Part shown: piece after piece, positions 1 through 5,274 of the stretch | How the letters are laid out: every line of letters starts with the position of its first letter | Numbering within the stretch: position 1 is the first letter of the stretch | DNA from: Alphaproteobacteria bacterium | GTDB lineage: Bacteria > Pseudomonadota > Alphaproteobacteria > JABAAW01 | Length of the DNA: 7,771 bases | Direction of reading: 5' to 3' | Assembly (NCBI GenBank): GCA_014238625.1 | Contig: JABAAS010000059.1 | Coordinates: forward strand, 1 to 7,771 | Program-made: the position numbers and the translations under genes | Notes under the pieces: model-generated | Database searches by the model: none | Told to the model about the DNA's origin: nothing | What the model saw: the letters and a program-made list of their open reading frames with translations, nothing else

Positions 1-502
1 GCTCAGGGCTAGGCGCCTTCTCGGTGCGCTCGCTGAGATTGGTCGGATGCGTGCCAGCAGAGCAGAAAAGGCGGAGGTCGCTATGTTCGTTCTCTGAAGA
101 CATATTTGAATCCGAGTTTGACTCCAAATCTGCCTCCAAGTCTGTCTCCGAGACGCGCGTTTGCGGTTGTCCCTCGTAGTGCTCGCAGAGAGAGACAAGA
201 TGCGGGTGTTGCGAAAAATCCGTGGCGATCGTCAAAAGAGTTCTGACATTCGCACGGTAGGCTCGTGCTAGAACTTCTGCAAGACGCGGAAGTTCTCTCT
301 TGCTCTGTTTATCCTTGCTCTGTTTATCTTTGCCCTGCTCGTCCTTGCCCTGCTCGCTTTCCTCTCTATGATTGTTCCGCTTCCCGTTATCTCGCTCGTC
401 GAGAAAAAAATCAAGGTGGCAGTGCGAATCAACTAAAGCAAAGTCATCCGCAACATTAGTCTCTGCTAGAGGCTCAGCAGAGCGAGTAGGAAAAGTCGAC
501 AT
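1..502 (-). CDS. tatD: TatD family metal-dependent hydrolase (partial, 3' end beyond the window)
   Basis: Reading leftward from the ATG at 500-502, an uninterrupted frame of 167 codons runs off the window. It begins with a roughly 20-residue extension and then gives LVDSHCHLDF, the metal-binding HxH motif of TatD hydrolases (H27, H29). It continues with VLARAYRANVRTLLTIATD (77-95) and the family's G-x-H-P element, AGTHPTNL (149-156). TatD/YcfH proteins are TIM-barrel, divalent-metal phosphoesterases implicated in 3'-5' DNA exonuclease activity. The remaining metal ligands lie off the window. Two insertions interrupt the conserved framework. Residues 33-70 are charged and carry four five-residue repeats; residues 111-143 are acidic and Ser-rich and come from degenerate 12-bp repeats. 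An in-frame TAA five codons upstream and no alternative start before V24 make this ATG the best choice, though no Shine-Dalgarno is visible. Its place after metG is the usual alphaproteobacterial order. The family call is firm; the exact activity is not. Confidence 0.9.
   Translation of the reverse strand, partial: MSTFPTRSAEPLAETNVADDFALVDSHCHLDFFLDERDNGKRNNHREESEQGKDEQGKDKQSKDKQSKRELPRLAEVLARAYRANVRTLLTIATDFSQHPHLVSLCEHYEGQPQTRVSETDLEADLESNSDSNMSSENEHSDLRLFCSAGTHPTNLSERTEKAPSPE
111..158 (-). repeat. Degenerate 12-bp tandem repeats inside tatD
   Basis: Four consecutive 12-bp units on the plus strand each begin with TCC: tccgagtttgac, tccaaatctgcc, tccaagtctgtc and tccgagacgcgc. They encode an acidic stretch reading ETDL-EADL-ESNS within TatD residues about 115-131. 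The period is a multiple of three, so the reading frame is kept. The tract sits between the conserved helix ending LVSLCEHY and the strand before AGTHP, where relatives have only a short connection. The units are diverged, so this looks like an older expansion. Confidence 0.7.
299..358 (-). repeat. Four tandem 15-bp units inside tatD
   Basis: On the plus strand cttgctctgtttatc occurs twice without change (299-313, 314-328). Two diverged units follow: tttgccctgctcgtc (329-343) and cttgccctgctcgct (344-358). In frame they encode SEQGK-DEQGK-DKQSK-DKQSK at residues 49-68 of TatD, a highly charged segment after the HxHLD motif. The last two units are identical in DNA and the first two form their own subtype, which suggests stepwise duplication. 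Confidence 0.9.
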
Positions 503-596
503 GCTAAGTGTAAATTATAAGCATTAGTTATAAGTGTAAGTTATTGCTGGAAAATTATAAGTATTAGTTTTTTCAAAAAATATCTGAAAACGACTA
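503..596 (-). promoter_or_regulatory. AT-rich metG-tatD spacer with possible tatD promoter elements
   Basis: This 94-bp gap is far more AT-rich than the genes beside it. On the minus strand it contains two exact TATAAT hexamers, at 554-559 and 514-519, each inside a copy of a repeated 18-mer. The distal hexamer would give a leader of about 45 nt for tatD; the proximal one would leave only a few nucleotides. Neither has a good -35 at 16-18 bp: a TTGAAA upstream of the distal hexamer is only 11 bp away. No GC-rich hairpin with a U-tract marks the end of metG, so read-through into tatD is also possible. Promoter function is inference. Confidence 0.35.
512..569. repeat. Direct 18-bp repeat pair and 9-bp repeat in the metG-tatD spacer
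   Basis: aaattataagcattagtt (512-529) and aaattataagtattagtt (552-569) match at 17 of 18 positions, 40 bp apart. A second short repeat, taagtgtaa, occurs at 505-513 and 531-539, overlapping the start of the first array. The repeats span the whole intergenic gap. They could be duplicated promoter or operator elements, or slippage products in AT-rich DNA; the sequence alone does not decide. Confidence 0.7.
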
Positions 597-2138
597 TTAC
601 TTATCTTCTCTCTCTAATCTCGGAAAAATCGCTTGCACATCTACAAGCCGACCGCCCTCCTCTAGCCTTGTCGCGCGCGAGCTAAAGTCGCGAGCCGTTT
701 CAGATACCCCTAGCATAGTCAGTAGCTGCGACATAGAAGCTGGCATAAAACACTGCAAGTCGATCGCCGCCATTCTCAAGCAGTCGCACAAAACATAAAG
801 CACAGTGCCAGCTCTGGTTTTATCCGACGAATTCTTTAGTAAAGCCCAAGGTGCCTCCCTCGTAATATATCTATCAGCCTCAGCCAAGCAGCCGAAAATA
901 CCATCTAAAGCAAGGTGAAAAGAGCAAACCTCAATCCTCTTTTGTAACAACGACTCCGCTTGTCTAAAAGTCTCTAACAAAGCCCTATCCTCATCGCGCA
1001 ACTCGCCGCAAGGAGGGATACGCCCCTTCCAGCCGCGCTCGACTAAACTCAGAACTCGCATGCATAAATTACCTAACCCATTCGCCAAATCCTCGTTAGA
1101 GCGACGCACTATAGCAGAGTGCGAAAAATTACCATCCTCGCCAAACGGTACCTCTCGCAATAAAAAATACCTAACTCGGTCTAATCCGTAGCTCGCAATC
1201 AGCTCTAAAGGATCGATAACATTACCTAAAGACTTCGATATCTTCTCGCCATCGTTCGTCCACCAGCCATGCGCAAAAATACGCCGCGGCAAATCCAAAC
1301 CCGCAGACAAAAGCAACGCAGGCCAATATACAGCATGAAACCTAACTATGTCCTTGCCAACCATATGTAAGTCCGCCGGCCAATACTTAAACAAACTAGA
1401 TGACGAATCCGGAAAGCCAAGACCAGTCAAATAGTTCGTCAATGCCTCTACCCAAACATACATAACATGGTTGGAACGATTGGGAACTGGAACTCCCCAA
1501 GAAAAAGTCGTGCGCGATACGCATAAATCCCATAAATCTCCCTCGACAAAAGCTCGAACCTCGTTCATTCGAGTGCGCGGAAGGATGAAATCTGGGTGCG
1601 CATCGTAGTGCGATAGCAAAGCATCTCGATACTTCGATAAGCGGAAAAAAATACTCGGCTCCTCAACCCATTCTACCTCCGCGCCGCTAGGAGCACGACG
1701 AGTGCCGTCAGAGCCCTCTACTAACTCCGAAACATCGTAGTAGCTCTCGTCACGAACCGCATACCAGCCCGCGTACAATTTGTCATACAAATCTCCTCGT
1801 TCTTCTAACTTGCGCCAGAAAGCCTGTGCGCAAATCTTATGGCGTTCCTCGCTAGTGCGAACAAAGTCGTTATGCGAAATGTTCAAACGCTCCGCCATAG
1901 ATAAAAAATTGCCCGCAAAACGATCCGTGAAATTAGTAATCGTCTCTCCTGCCTTCTCCGCTGATTTCGCTACTTTTTGTCCATGCTCGTCCGTGCCAGT
2001 TAAAAGATAGCAGGACAAACCTCGCAAACGCTGGTAACGCGCTAATACATCGCTCGCTATGCTCGTGTAGGCATGACCTATGTGCGGCTTGTCATTTACA
2101 TAGTAAATCGGTGTCGTGATGTAAAAACAATCTCTCAT
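597..2138 (-). CDS. metG: Methionyl-tRNA synthetase
   Basis: MetG charges tRNA(Met) with methionine in the cytoplasm, using ATP. The 513-residue protein is a complete class Ia synthetase. The HIGH signature is H19-I-G-H22 in NDKPHIGHAY, the TGTDEHGQKV element is at 47-56, and the catalytic loop is KISKS at 299-303, a normal variant of KMSKS. The connective peptide reads GWYAVRDESYYDVSEL (124-139) with no Cys-x-x-Cys zinc knuckles, so this is the zinc-less type. An anticodon-binding helical domain follows and ends near IFPRLERED. There is no C-terminal tRNA-binding or dimerisation domain, which fits the roughly 510-residue alphaproteobacterial form. The ATG at 2136-2138 lies 12 bp after the holB stop, with no clear Shine-Dalgarno, and translation is probably tied to holB. 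No leader for a T-box or SAM element fits upstream. Confidence 0.97.
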   Translation of the reverse strand: MRDCFYITTPIYYVNDKPHIGHAYTSIASDVLARYQRLRGLSCYLLTGTDEHGQKVAKSAEKAGETITNFTDRFAGNFLSMAERLNISHNDFVRTSEERHKICAQAFWRKLEERGDLYDKLYAGWYAVRDESYYDVSELVEGSDGTRRAPSGAEVEWVEEPSIFFRLSKYRDALLSHYDAHPDFILPRTRMNEVRAFVEGDLWDLCVSRTTFSWGVPVPNRSNHVMYVWVEALTNYLTGLGFPDSSSSLFKYWPADLHMVGKDIVRFHAVYWPALLLSAGLDLPRRIFAHGWWTNDGEKISKSLGNVIDPLELIASYGLDRVRYFLLREVPFGEDGNFSHSAIVRRSNEDLANGLGNLCMRVLSLVERGWKGRIPPCGELRDEDRALLETFRQAESLLQKRIEVCSFHLALDGIFGCLAEADRYITREAPWALLKNSSDKTRAGTVLYVLCDCLRMAAIDLQCFMPASMSQLLTMLGVSETARDFSSRATRLEEGGRLVDVQAIFPRLEREDK

Positions 2139-2150
2139 AACAACGCAATA

Positions 2151-3338
2151 CTAGCTAATCTCGCATAAACTCGCGAGAGCAAAGCTCGCAGATAGCGTAA
2201 AATCTCCCCCGCGCGCAGAACGACTGCTAAGAAGGTTCGATACAGTGCTTTGCCAAAGTCCTTGCCAAAAATCTACTCTAACTTGTCTAATAGTCTCGCG
2301 TGCAGAGCCAGATAGTAGACCAAGCATTGCCGTCGAACAGACATTAGCTCTATCAGACAAACTAGACCTCTCATCGCTTAAGCCAGCGCGAACCGCGCAA
2401 GATAAAAATCGTTGCCATAAAAAACGAAAAGCCTCTGCGCTAGCCTTGTCGTTGGATAGTAATTTTAGTAGATCTTGTGCCTTCTCATCGCCTCGCAAGT
2501 CTTCATTACGCAAGTCCTCATTACGCAAGTCTTCATTACGCAAGACGGAGCTCGGGTCATCGCTTAGACTCGATCTTTGCGGATTCTTTAGGTTGCTAGA
2601 AATAGCCTCGCCAAAAGCGCGGATAAAACTCTCTCCCCCCGCCTCAAACAAAAGTCCCGCGTAGTAAAATGAACCTCCCGATAAGCGCGCAACAAGCTCC
2701 GCAACAGAGCGCTCAGCACCGCGCTCGCACAAAAAATTCGTGATCGCCTCTAAATCAACAGAAACAAACGCCAACGGGCGACAGCGCGAGCGTAAAGTCG
2801 CAACTAACGCCGCGCTCGAATGACAAACTAAAAAAAGAACAACCCGACGACTAGGCTCCTCAACAACCTTCAGTAGCGCGTTCGCAGCCTCGCGGTTCAA
2901 GCGGTCCGCAGAGTCTACAATACCTACTCGATAACTCGAAAATACCGACGTCTTGTGAAAAAATGATACAAGGCTGCGCGCTTGATCTACAGTGATTTCT
3001 CCCTCACCAACCGCGCTGAGCGATACTAAATCCGGATGCGTGCCAGTCGCTACTTGTTGAAAAATAGTCGATGAGCCACTGCTAGACAAATCTCGCGTTT
3101 GCCTCTTTTGCTCGGAACTACGCTCGTTATCTAATAAAAAACGCGCCGCAGCGTAAGCAAAAGATGCCTTGCCAACGCCTCGCGAGCCGTAAAGTAGCCA
3201 CGATTGTGCCTCGCTACCACCCTGCCAAGCGCGCAGAAAGCTATGCTCCGCCCTAGATTGACCAGATAATCTCAAAGTAAGCTGGGCGGGTGGGAGAAAA
3301 CCATACCCATCGTCCCCTAGTTCTTGTCTCTCTGCCAT
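2151..3338 (-). CDS. holB: DNA polymerase III delta' subunit
   Basis: HolB (delta') is part of the clamp-loader complex that places the beta sliding clamp on primed DNA. Counting from ATG 3338 (395 residues), it shows FLPPAQLTLRLSGQSRAEHS (14-33), a Walker A loop GSRGVGKAS (51-59), THPDL (100-104), IVDSADRLN (140-148), AANALLKVVEEP (151-162) and the clamp-loader SRC motif (184-186). The zinc-binding cysteines of the enterobacterial protein are missing, as is usual in alphaproteobacteria. A longer reading starts at TTG 3347 and would overlap the tmk stop by 4 bp. I prefer the ATG because GGGAG lies 10 nt upstream of it and the TTG has no proper ribosome site. Residues about 265-285 carry an LRNED tandem repeat in the linker before the C-terminal collar domain. 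The protein is longer than the usual 330-350 residues. Confidence 0.95.
   Translation of the reverse strand: MAERQELGDDGYGFLPPAQLTLRLSGQSRAEHSFLRAWQGGSEAQSWLLYGSRGVGKASFAYAAARFLLDNERSSEQKRQTRDLSSSGSSTIFQQVATGTHPDLVSLSAVGEGEITVDQARSLVSFFHKTSVFSSYRVGIVDSADRLNREAANALLKVVEEPSRRVVLFLVCHSSAALVATLRSRCRPLAFVSVDLEAITNFLCERGAERSVAELVARLSGGSFYYAGLLFEAGGESFIRAFGEAISSNLKNPQRSSLSDDPSSVLRNEDLRNEDLRNEDLRGDEKAQDLLKLLSNDKASAEAFRFLWQRFLSCAVRAGLSDERSSLSDRANVCSTAMLGLLSGSARETIRQVRVDFWQGLWQSTVSNLLSSRSARGGDFTLSASFALASLCEIS
2494..2544 (-). repeat. 15-bp tandem repeat inside holB (LRNED x3)
   Basis: The plus-strand unit cgcaagtcttcatta occurs at 2494-2508, 2509-2523 and 2524-2538, with a partial fourth copy at 2539-2544. 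The middle copy differs by a single base, which is a synonymous Glu change (GAA to GAG). In frame it gives L-R-N-E-D three times and then L-R, between the ATPase core and the C-terminal domain of delta'. Near-identity implies a recent expansion, with reading frame preserved. Confidence 0.95.
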
Positions 3339-3343
3339 CGGTA

Positions 3344-4174
3344 TCAACGCTCCCGCTCGTTTGCAGGTGGGCTCGCCGTACGAACAATGGGGGATAATGG
3401 AACTTCTTGGAGAACTTCTGGGGGAGCTGCTGAGTGATGTAGCTCGAGCGAAAAACTCGATACAACCTGCTGCTCTATCCTATCCGCTACGAGCTCGACA
3501 GTCTCACTAGCATCGATAACAGACCAGATGTTTGGCTCGCTACGGGCTTGTTGTAAAAATATAGCGCGGACTTTGCTGAAAAATTGAGAATCGCGTCTCT
3601 CAAAGTTATCGGGCTTAACATAAGCCTCCCCTCTCTTGCTAGCAAAACGCTGCATCGCTAGTTCGGGAGATAGGTCGAGGACTATTCCTAAATCTGGCTC
3701 TAAACTCGAGGCTAAGTCTGATGACAATCCCGCAGCTAGCCCGATATCGCTTAAAGCAATGCGATGCAAGCTCTTAAGTAAATCTAAACTCGCGCCTCCA
3801 GCCCCCTGATACGCAAAGCTCGAAAACGCAAAACGATCGCATAAAACCCAAAGCCCCTTGTCCAACGCAGGGGCTATAACCCTATGTAGATGGTCTCTAC
3901 GAGCAGCGTTAAACAGCAACGCCTCGGTGATGGCATCAACCCCCGTCCCATCCGCCGTCACATCCTCCGTCCCATCCGCCGTCACATCCTCTTGCAACAA
4001 TAGTGAGCGAATCTTTTCTCCTAATGGCGAGCCACCAGGCTCGCGCGTAGGCAAGCAAGAAATCGCGTAGCGAGACTCTAGTCTCTCTTGCAGAAGCCTC
4101 GTTTGTAAGCTCTTGCCAGCTCCATCGATACCATCGATAACAATAAATTTTCCCCGACCGCACTGACTCTCCAT
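3344..4174 (-). CDS. tmk: Thymidylate kinase (dTMP kinase)
   Basis: Tmk phosphorylates dTMP to dTDP with ATP, the step that commits thymidylate to dTTP and DNA synthesis. Counting from ATG 4174 (276 residues), the P-loop GIDGAGKS is at 15-22, followed by TREPGGSPLGEKIRSLLL (43-60). The DRF motif (113-115) is in CDRFAFSSFAYQG, and PDLGIVLDL (160-168) and DNFE (189-192) follow. The order matches bacterial Tmk, but relatives have about 205-215 residues. The excess is explained by an exact 24-bp duplication at 62-77, a degenerate 12-bp array at about 150-161 and a Pro/Ser-rich tail of about 34 residues. A longer start at TTG 4189 is possible (9 bp after rlpA). I prefer the ATG because the P-loop then sits at the usual distance from the N-terminus; neither start has a clear Shine-Dalgarno. 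holB follows immediately. Confidence 0.95.
   Translation of the reverse strand: MESQCGRGKFIVIDGIDGAGKSLQTRLLQERLESRYAISCLPTREPGGSPLGEKIRSLLLQEDVTADGTEDVTADGTGVDAITEALLFNAARRDHLHRVIAPALDKGLWVLCDRFAFSSFAYQGAGGASLDLLKSLHRIALSDIGLAAGLSSDLASSLEPDLGIVLDLSPELAMQRFASKRGEAYVKPDNFERRDSQFFSKVRAIFLQQARSEPNIWSVIDASETVELVADRIEQQVVSSFSLELHHSAAPPEVLQEVPLSPIVRTASPPANERER
3688..3723 (-). repeat. Degenerate 12-bp tandem repeats inside tmk
   Basis: Three consecutive plus-strand units start with CTAA: ctaaatctggct, ctaaactcgagg and ctaagtctgatg. They encode SSDL-ASSL-EPDL just before and into the conserved PDL of Tmk, where relatives go straight from the preceding helix to the PD. The match between units is partial, so this is weaker than the exact repeats elsewhere in the window. 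The extra residues support a real local expansion. Confidence 0.5.
3944..3991 (-). repeat. Exact 24-bp tandem duplication inside tmk
   Basis: Two adjacent 24-bp copies (3944-3967 and 3968-3991) are identical at every base. They encode the octapeptide EDVTADGT twice, at residues 62-77 of the ATG-started protein. The tract lies between the helix ending RSLLL and the conserved helix starting AITEALLFNAA, in an exposed loop. Complete identity points to a very recent duplication or to homogenisation. Confidence 0.95.
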
Positions 4175-4198
4175 TGGTAAATCGCACAAAAACGCCCG

Positions 4199-5152
4199 CT
4201 AACGCAGAACGCGTACTTGGCTTTCCGAAAAACCAGCCTCGTTTAGACGATCCAGCAACGACTCGATGCGAGCATCGTCCTGACTAGGCAAAGGACCCAG
4301 CAAAAGACGCGTCAAAGATGGATCGGGGGCAGGCTTCTCAACTATTGGTAAGTCCAAACGCAATGCTTGAAGTCTTGCTCTCGCTGATGCAATAGATTTT
4401 TGCTCGCGAAAAGCTCCTATTTGCGCATAAACCTTCCAAGGAATAGAACCCTCAAGCGCGCCCGCCGAACGCGGCGCTCTCGCTCTCTCAGGAGCAGGCG
4501 GTAATACTGGCGCGCTCGAGGCAATAGCGCGAGAAGAGCCAGAACCTCGACCATATAAGCTGGCACTGCCGCCACGCTGCATCTGCTCCGCAAGACGTTT
4601 GCTATCCTTGCCCAAAATCTGAACATGCACCAAAGTCGTGCCTTGCTTCTCAAAGCCTAAAACCCTCGCAGCCTGACGAGACAAATCAATTATACGACCC
4701 TTCGCAAAAGGACCGCGATCATTCACTCGTAGGCGAACCGTGCGGTTGTTCTGCAAGTTCGTTACAAAAACATAAGATGGTAAAGGCAGAGTTCGATGCG
4801 CCGCCGTCATCAAAGTCTCATCAAAAATCTCGTTATTCGCAGTGCGGCGGTTATGGAACTTCGGACCATACCAAGAGGCTATTCCAGTCTCCTTGTAGTT
4901 GTAATCAACTCGCGGCGTATAAGTCTTCTTCCTGATCTCGTAAGGCTTGCCGATTTTATAAACAGGCTCGCCTTTAACTATCTCGCGACCTTGGACAACT
5001 CCGCGGTGCGTCTCCTTCAGCATAAGAGGCTGCGAACAGCCTATCGCTAGTAAAGACAACGCAAGGGGCGCAACAAGGGGGGCAACAAGGGGGGCAACAA
5101 GGGGGGCAAGCCAGCCTAACCCAAAATGTCCAGATCGTAGACTAAATCTCAT
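4199..5152 (-). CDS. rlpA: RlpA family septal ring lytic transglycosylase, lipoprotein with SPOR domain
   Basis: RlpA enzymes act in the outer membrane/periplasm, where they cleave denuded peptidoglycan at division septa. The 317-residue protein begins with a signal peptide ending in a lipobox LAIGC (lipid-modified C39). A double-psi beta-barrel RlpA domain covers about 87-180 with GIASWYGPKFHNRRTA, TAAHRTLP and VNDRGPFAKGRIIDLS; H119 and D145 correspond to the known catalytic pair. A Ser/Ala/Pro-rich linker leads to a C-terminal SPOR domain (about 239-315, from KVYAQIGAF), which in this family binds denuded glycan strands at the septum. The signal-peptide core is built from a VAPL tandem repeat. 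The ATG at 5150-5152 is directly preceded by an in-frame GTG (5153-5155); no Shine-Dalgarno supports either. tmk follows within 9-24 bp; the dac gene common at this spot in alphaproteobacteria is missing. Confidence 0.95.
   Translation of the reverse strand: MRFSLRSGHFGLGWLAPLVAPLVAPLVAPLALSLLAIGCSQPLMLKETHRGVVQGREIVKGEPVYKIGKPYEIRKKTYTPRVDYNYKETGIASWYGPKFHNRRTANNEIFDETLMTAAHRTLPLPSYVFVTNLQNNRTVRLRVNDRGPFAKGRIIDLSRQAARVLGFEKQGTTLVHVQILGKDSKRLAEQMQRGGSASLYGRGSGSSRAIASSAPVLPPAPERARAPRSAGALEGSIPWKVYAQIGAFREQKSIASARARLQALRLDLPIVEKPAPDPSLTRLLLGPLPSQDDARIESLLDRLNEAGFSESQVRVLR
5071..5106 (-). repeat. 12-bp tandem repeat in the rlpA signal peptide (VAPL x3)
   Basis: The plus-strand unit caacaagggggg occurs three times without change at 5071-5082, 5083-5094 and 5095-5106, with a diverged neighbour at 5059-5070. 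In frame it encodes repeated Val-Ala-Pro-Leu in the hydrophobic core of the RlpA lipoprotein signal peptide. Each unit contains a six-base G run (C on the coding strand), so the site is doubly prone to slippage: by whole unit, which keeps frame, or by single base, which would destroy it. Confidence 0.95.
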
Positions 5153-5192
5153 CACTATTTACTATCACTATGTAACATACACTATATAACAT
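5153..5192. repeat. 13-14-bp degenerate tandem repeat upstream of rlpA
   Basis: cactatgtaacat (5166-5178) and cactatataacat (5180-5192) differ at one base and are 14 bp apart. A third, more diverged unit, cactatttactat, lies at 5153-5165 and overlaps the possible GTG start of rlpA. Together they form a three-unit AT-rich array directly in front of the gene, where a regulator site or core promoter would be expected. Confidence 0.6.
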
Positions 5193-5232
5193 CGCCCTAT
5201 AGCATAACTCCATCCCATAACTTTTGCCAATA

Positions 5233-5258
5233 AACCTTTTGCCAAGCTAGCAAAGGTT
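5233..5258 (-). terminator. Imperfect hairpin after mltB, weak terminator candidate
   Basis: aaccttttgc (5233-5242) can pair with gcaaaggtt (5250-5258) around a 7-base loop, giving a nine-pair stem with one bulge, 16 bp after the mltB stop. In the transcription direction (minus) the stem is followed by TTATTGG rather than a run of T, so it does not meet the usual rule for an intrinsic terminator. It may attenuate transcription, stabilise the mRNA end, or be incidental. Confidence 0.25.
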
Positions 5259-5274
5259 CCTAAAAGCCAGAAAT

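Larger units (their letters stand above)
5153..5274 (-). promoter_or_regulatory. AT-rich mltB-rlpA spacer, possible rlpA promoter region
   Basis: This gap of about 120 bp separates the mltB stop from the rlpA start and breaks the tight spacing of the block. Next to rlpA lies a 13-14-bp near-tandem array. Further up are an imperfect inverted repeat and a repeated cttttgccaa (5221-5230, 5236-5245). On the minus strand TG-T-TATATA at 5183-5191 resembles an extended -10, but no -35 is evident. I see no small ORF or RNA gene here. A promoter for rlpA-tmk-holB-metG is plausible from the layout but not shown by the sequence. Confidence 0.3.

Noticed and set aside
265..459. 64-codon plus-strand ORF with repeated Cys/Pro/Ser
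   Set aside because: It is the antisense shadow of the 15-bp repeat tract in tatD; it has no family resemblance or ribosome site, while the minus frame shows clear TatD motifs.
570..584. T6-C-A6 palindrome as a metG terminator
   Set aside because: The arms are pure A/T with a one-base loop and no GC-rich stem, so it cannot work as a normal intrinsic terminator.
2139..2150. Riboswitch or T-box leader for metG
   Set aside because: The gap to holB is 12 bp, too short for any such leader.
2494..2544. Possible CRISPR-like array
   Set aside because: The units are 15 bp, contiguous without spacers, and in frame with holB; this is a coding tandem repeat.
2245..2664. 139-codon plus-strand ORF with a Lys-Ser-Ser-Leu-Arg repeat
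   Set aside because: It lies wholly inside holB; its repeat is just the opposite strand of the LRNED tract, and the protein has no recognisable domain.
3345..3347. TTG start for holB giving a 4-bp overlap with tmk
   Set aside because: Possible, but the ATG at 3336-3338 has GGGAG at 10 nt and the three extra residues add nothing conserved.
3253..3465. 70-codon minus-strand ORF bridging holB and tmk
   Set aside because: It overlaps the junction of two well-supported genes in another frame and shows no motif; it is a chance frame.
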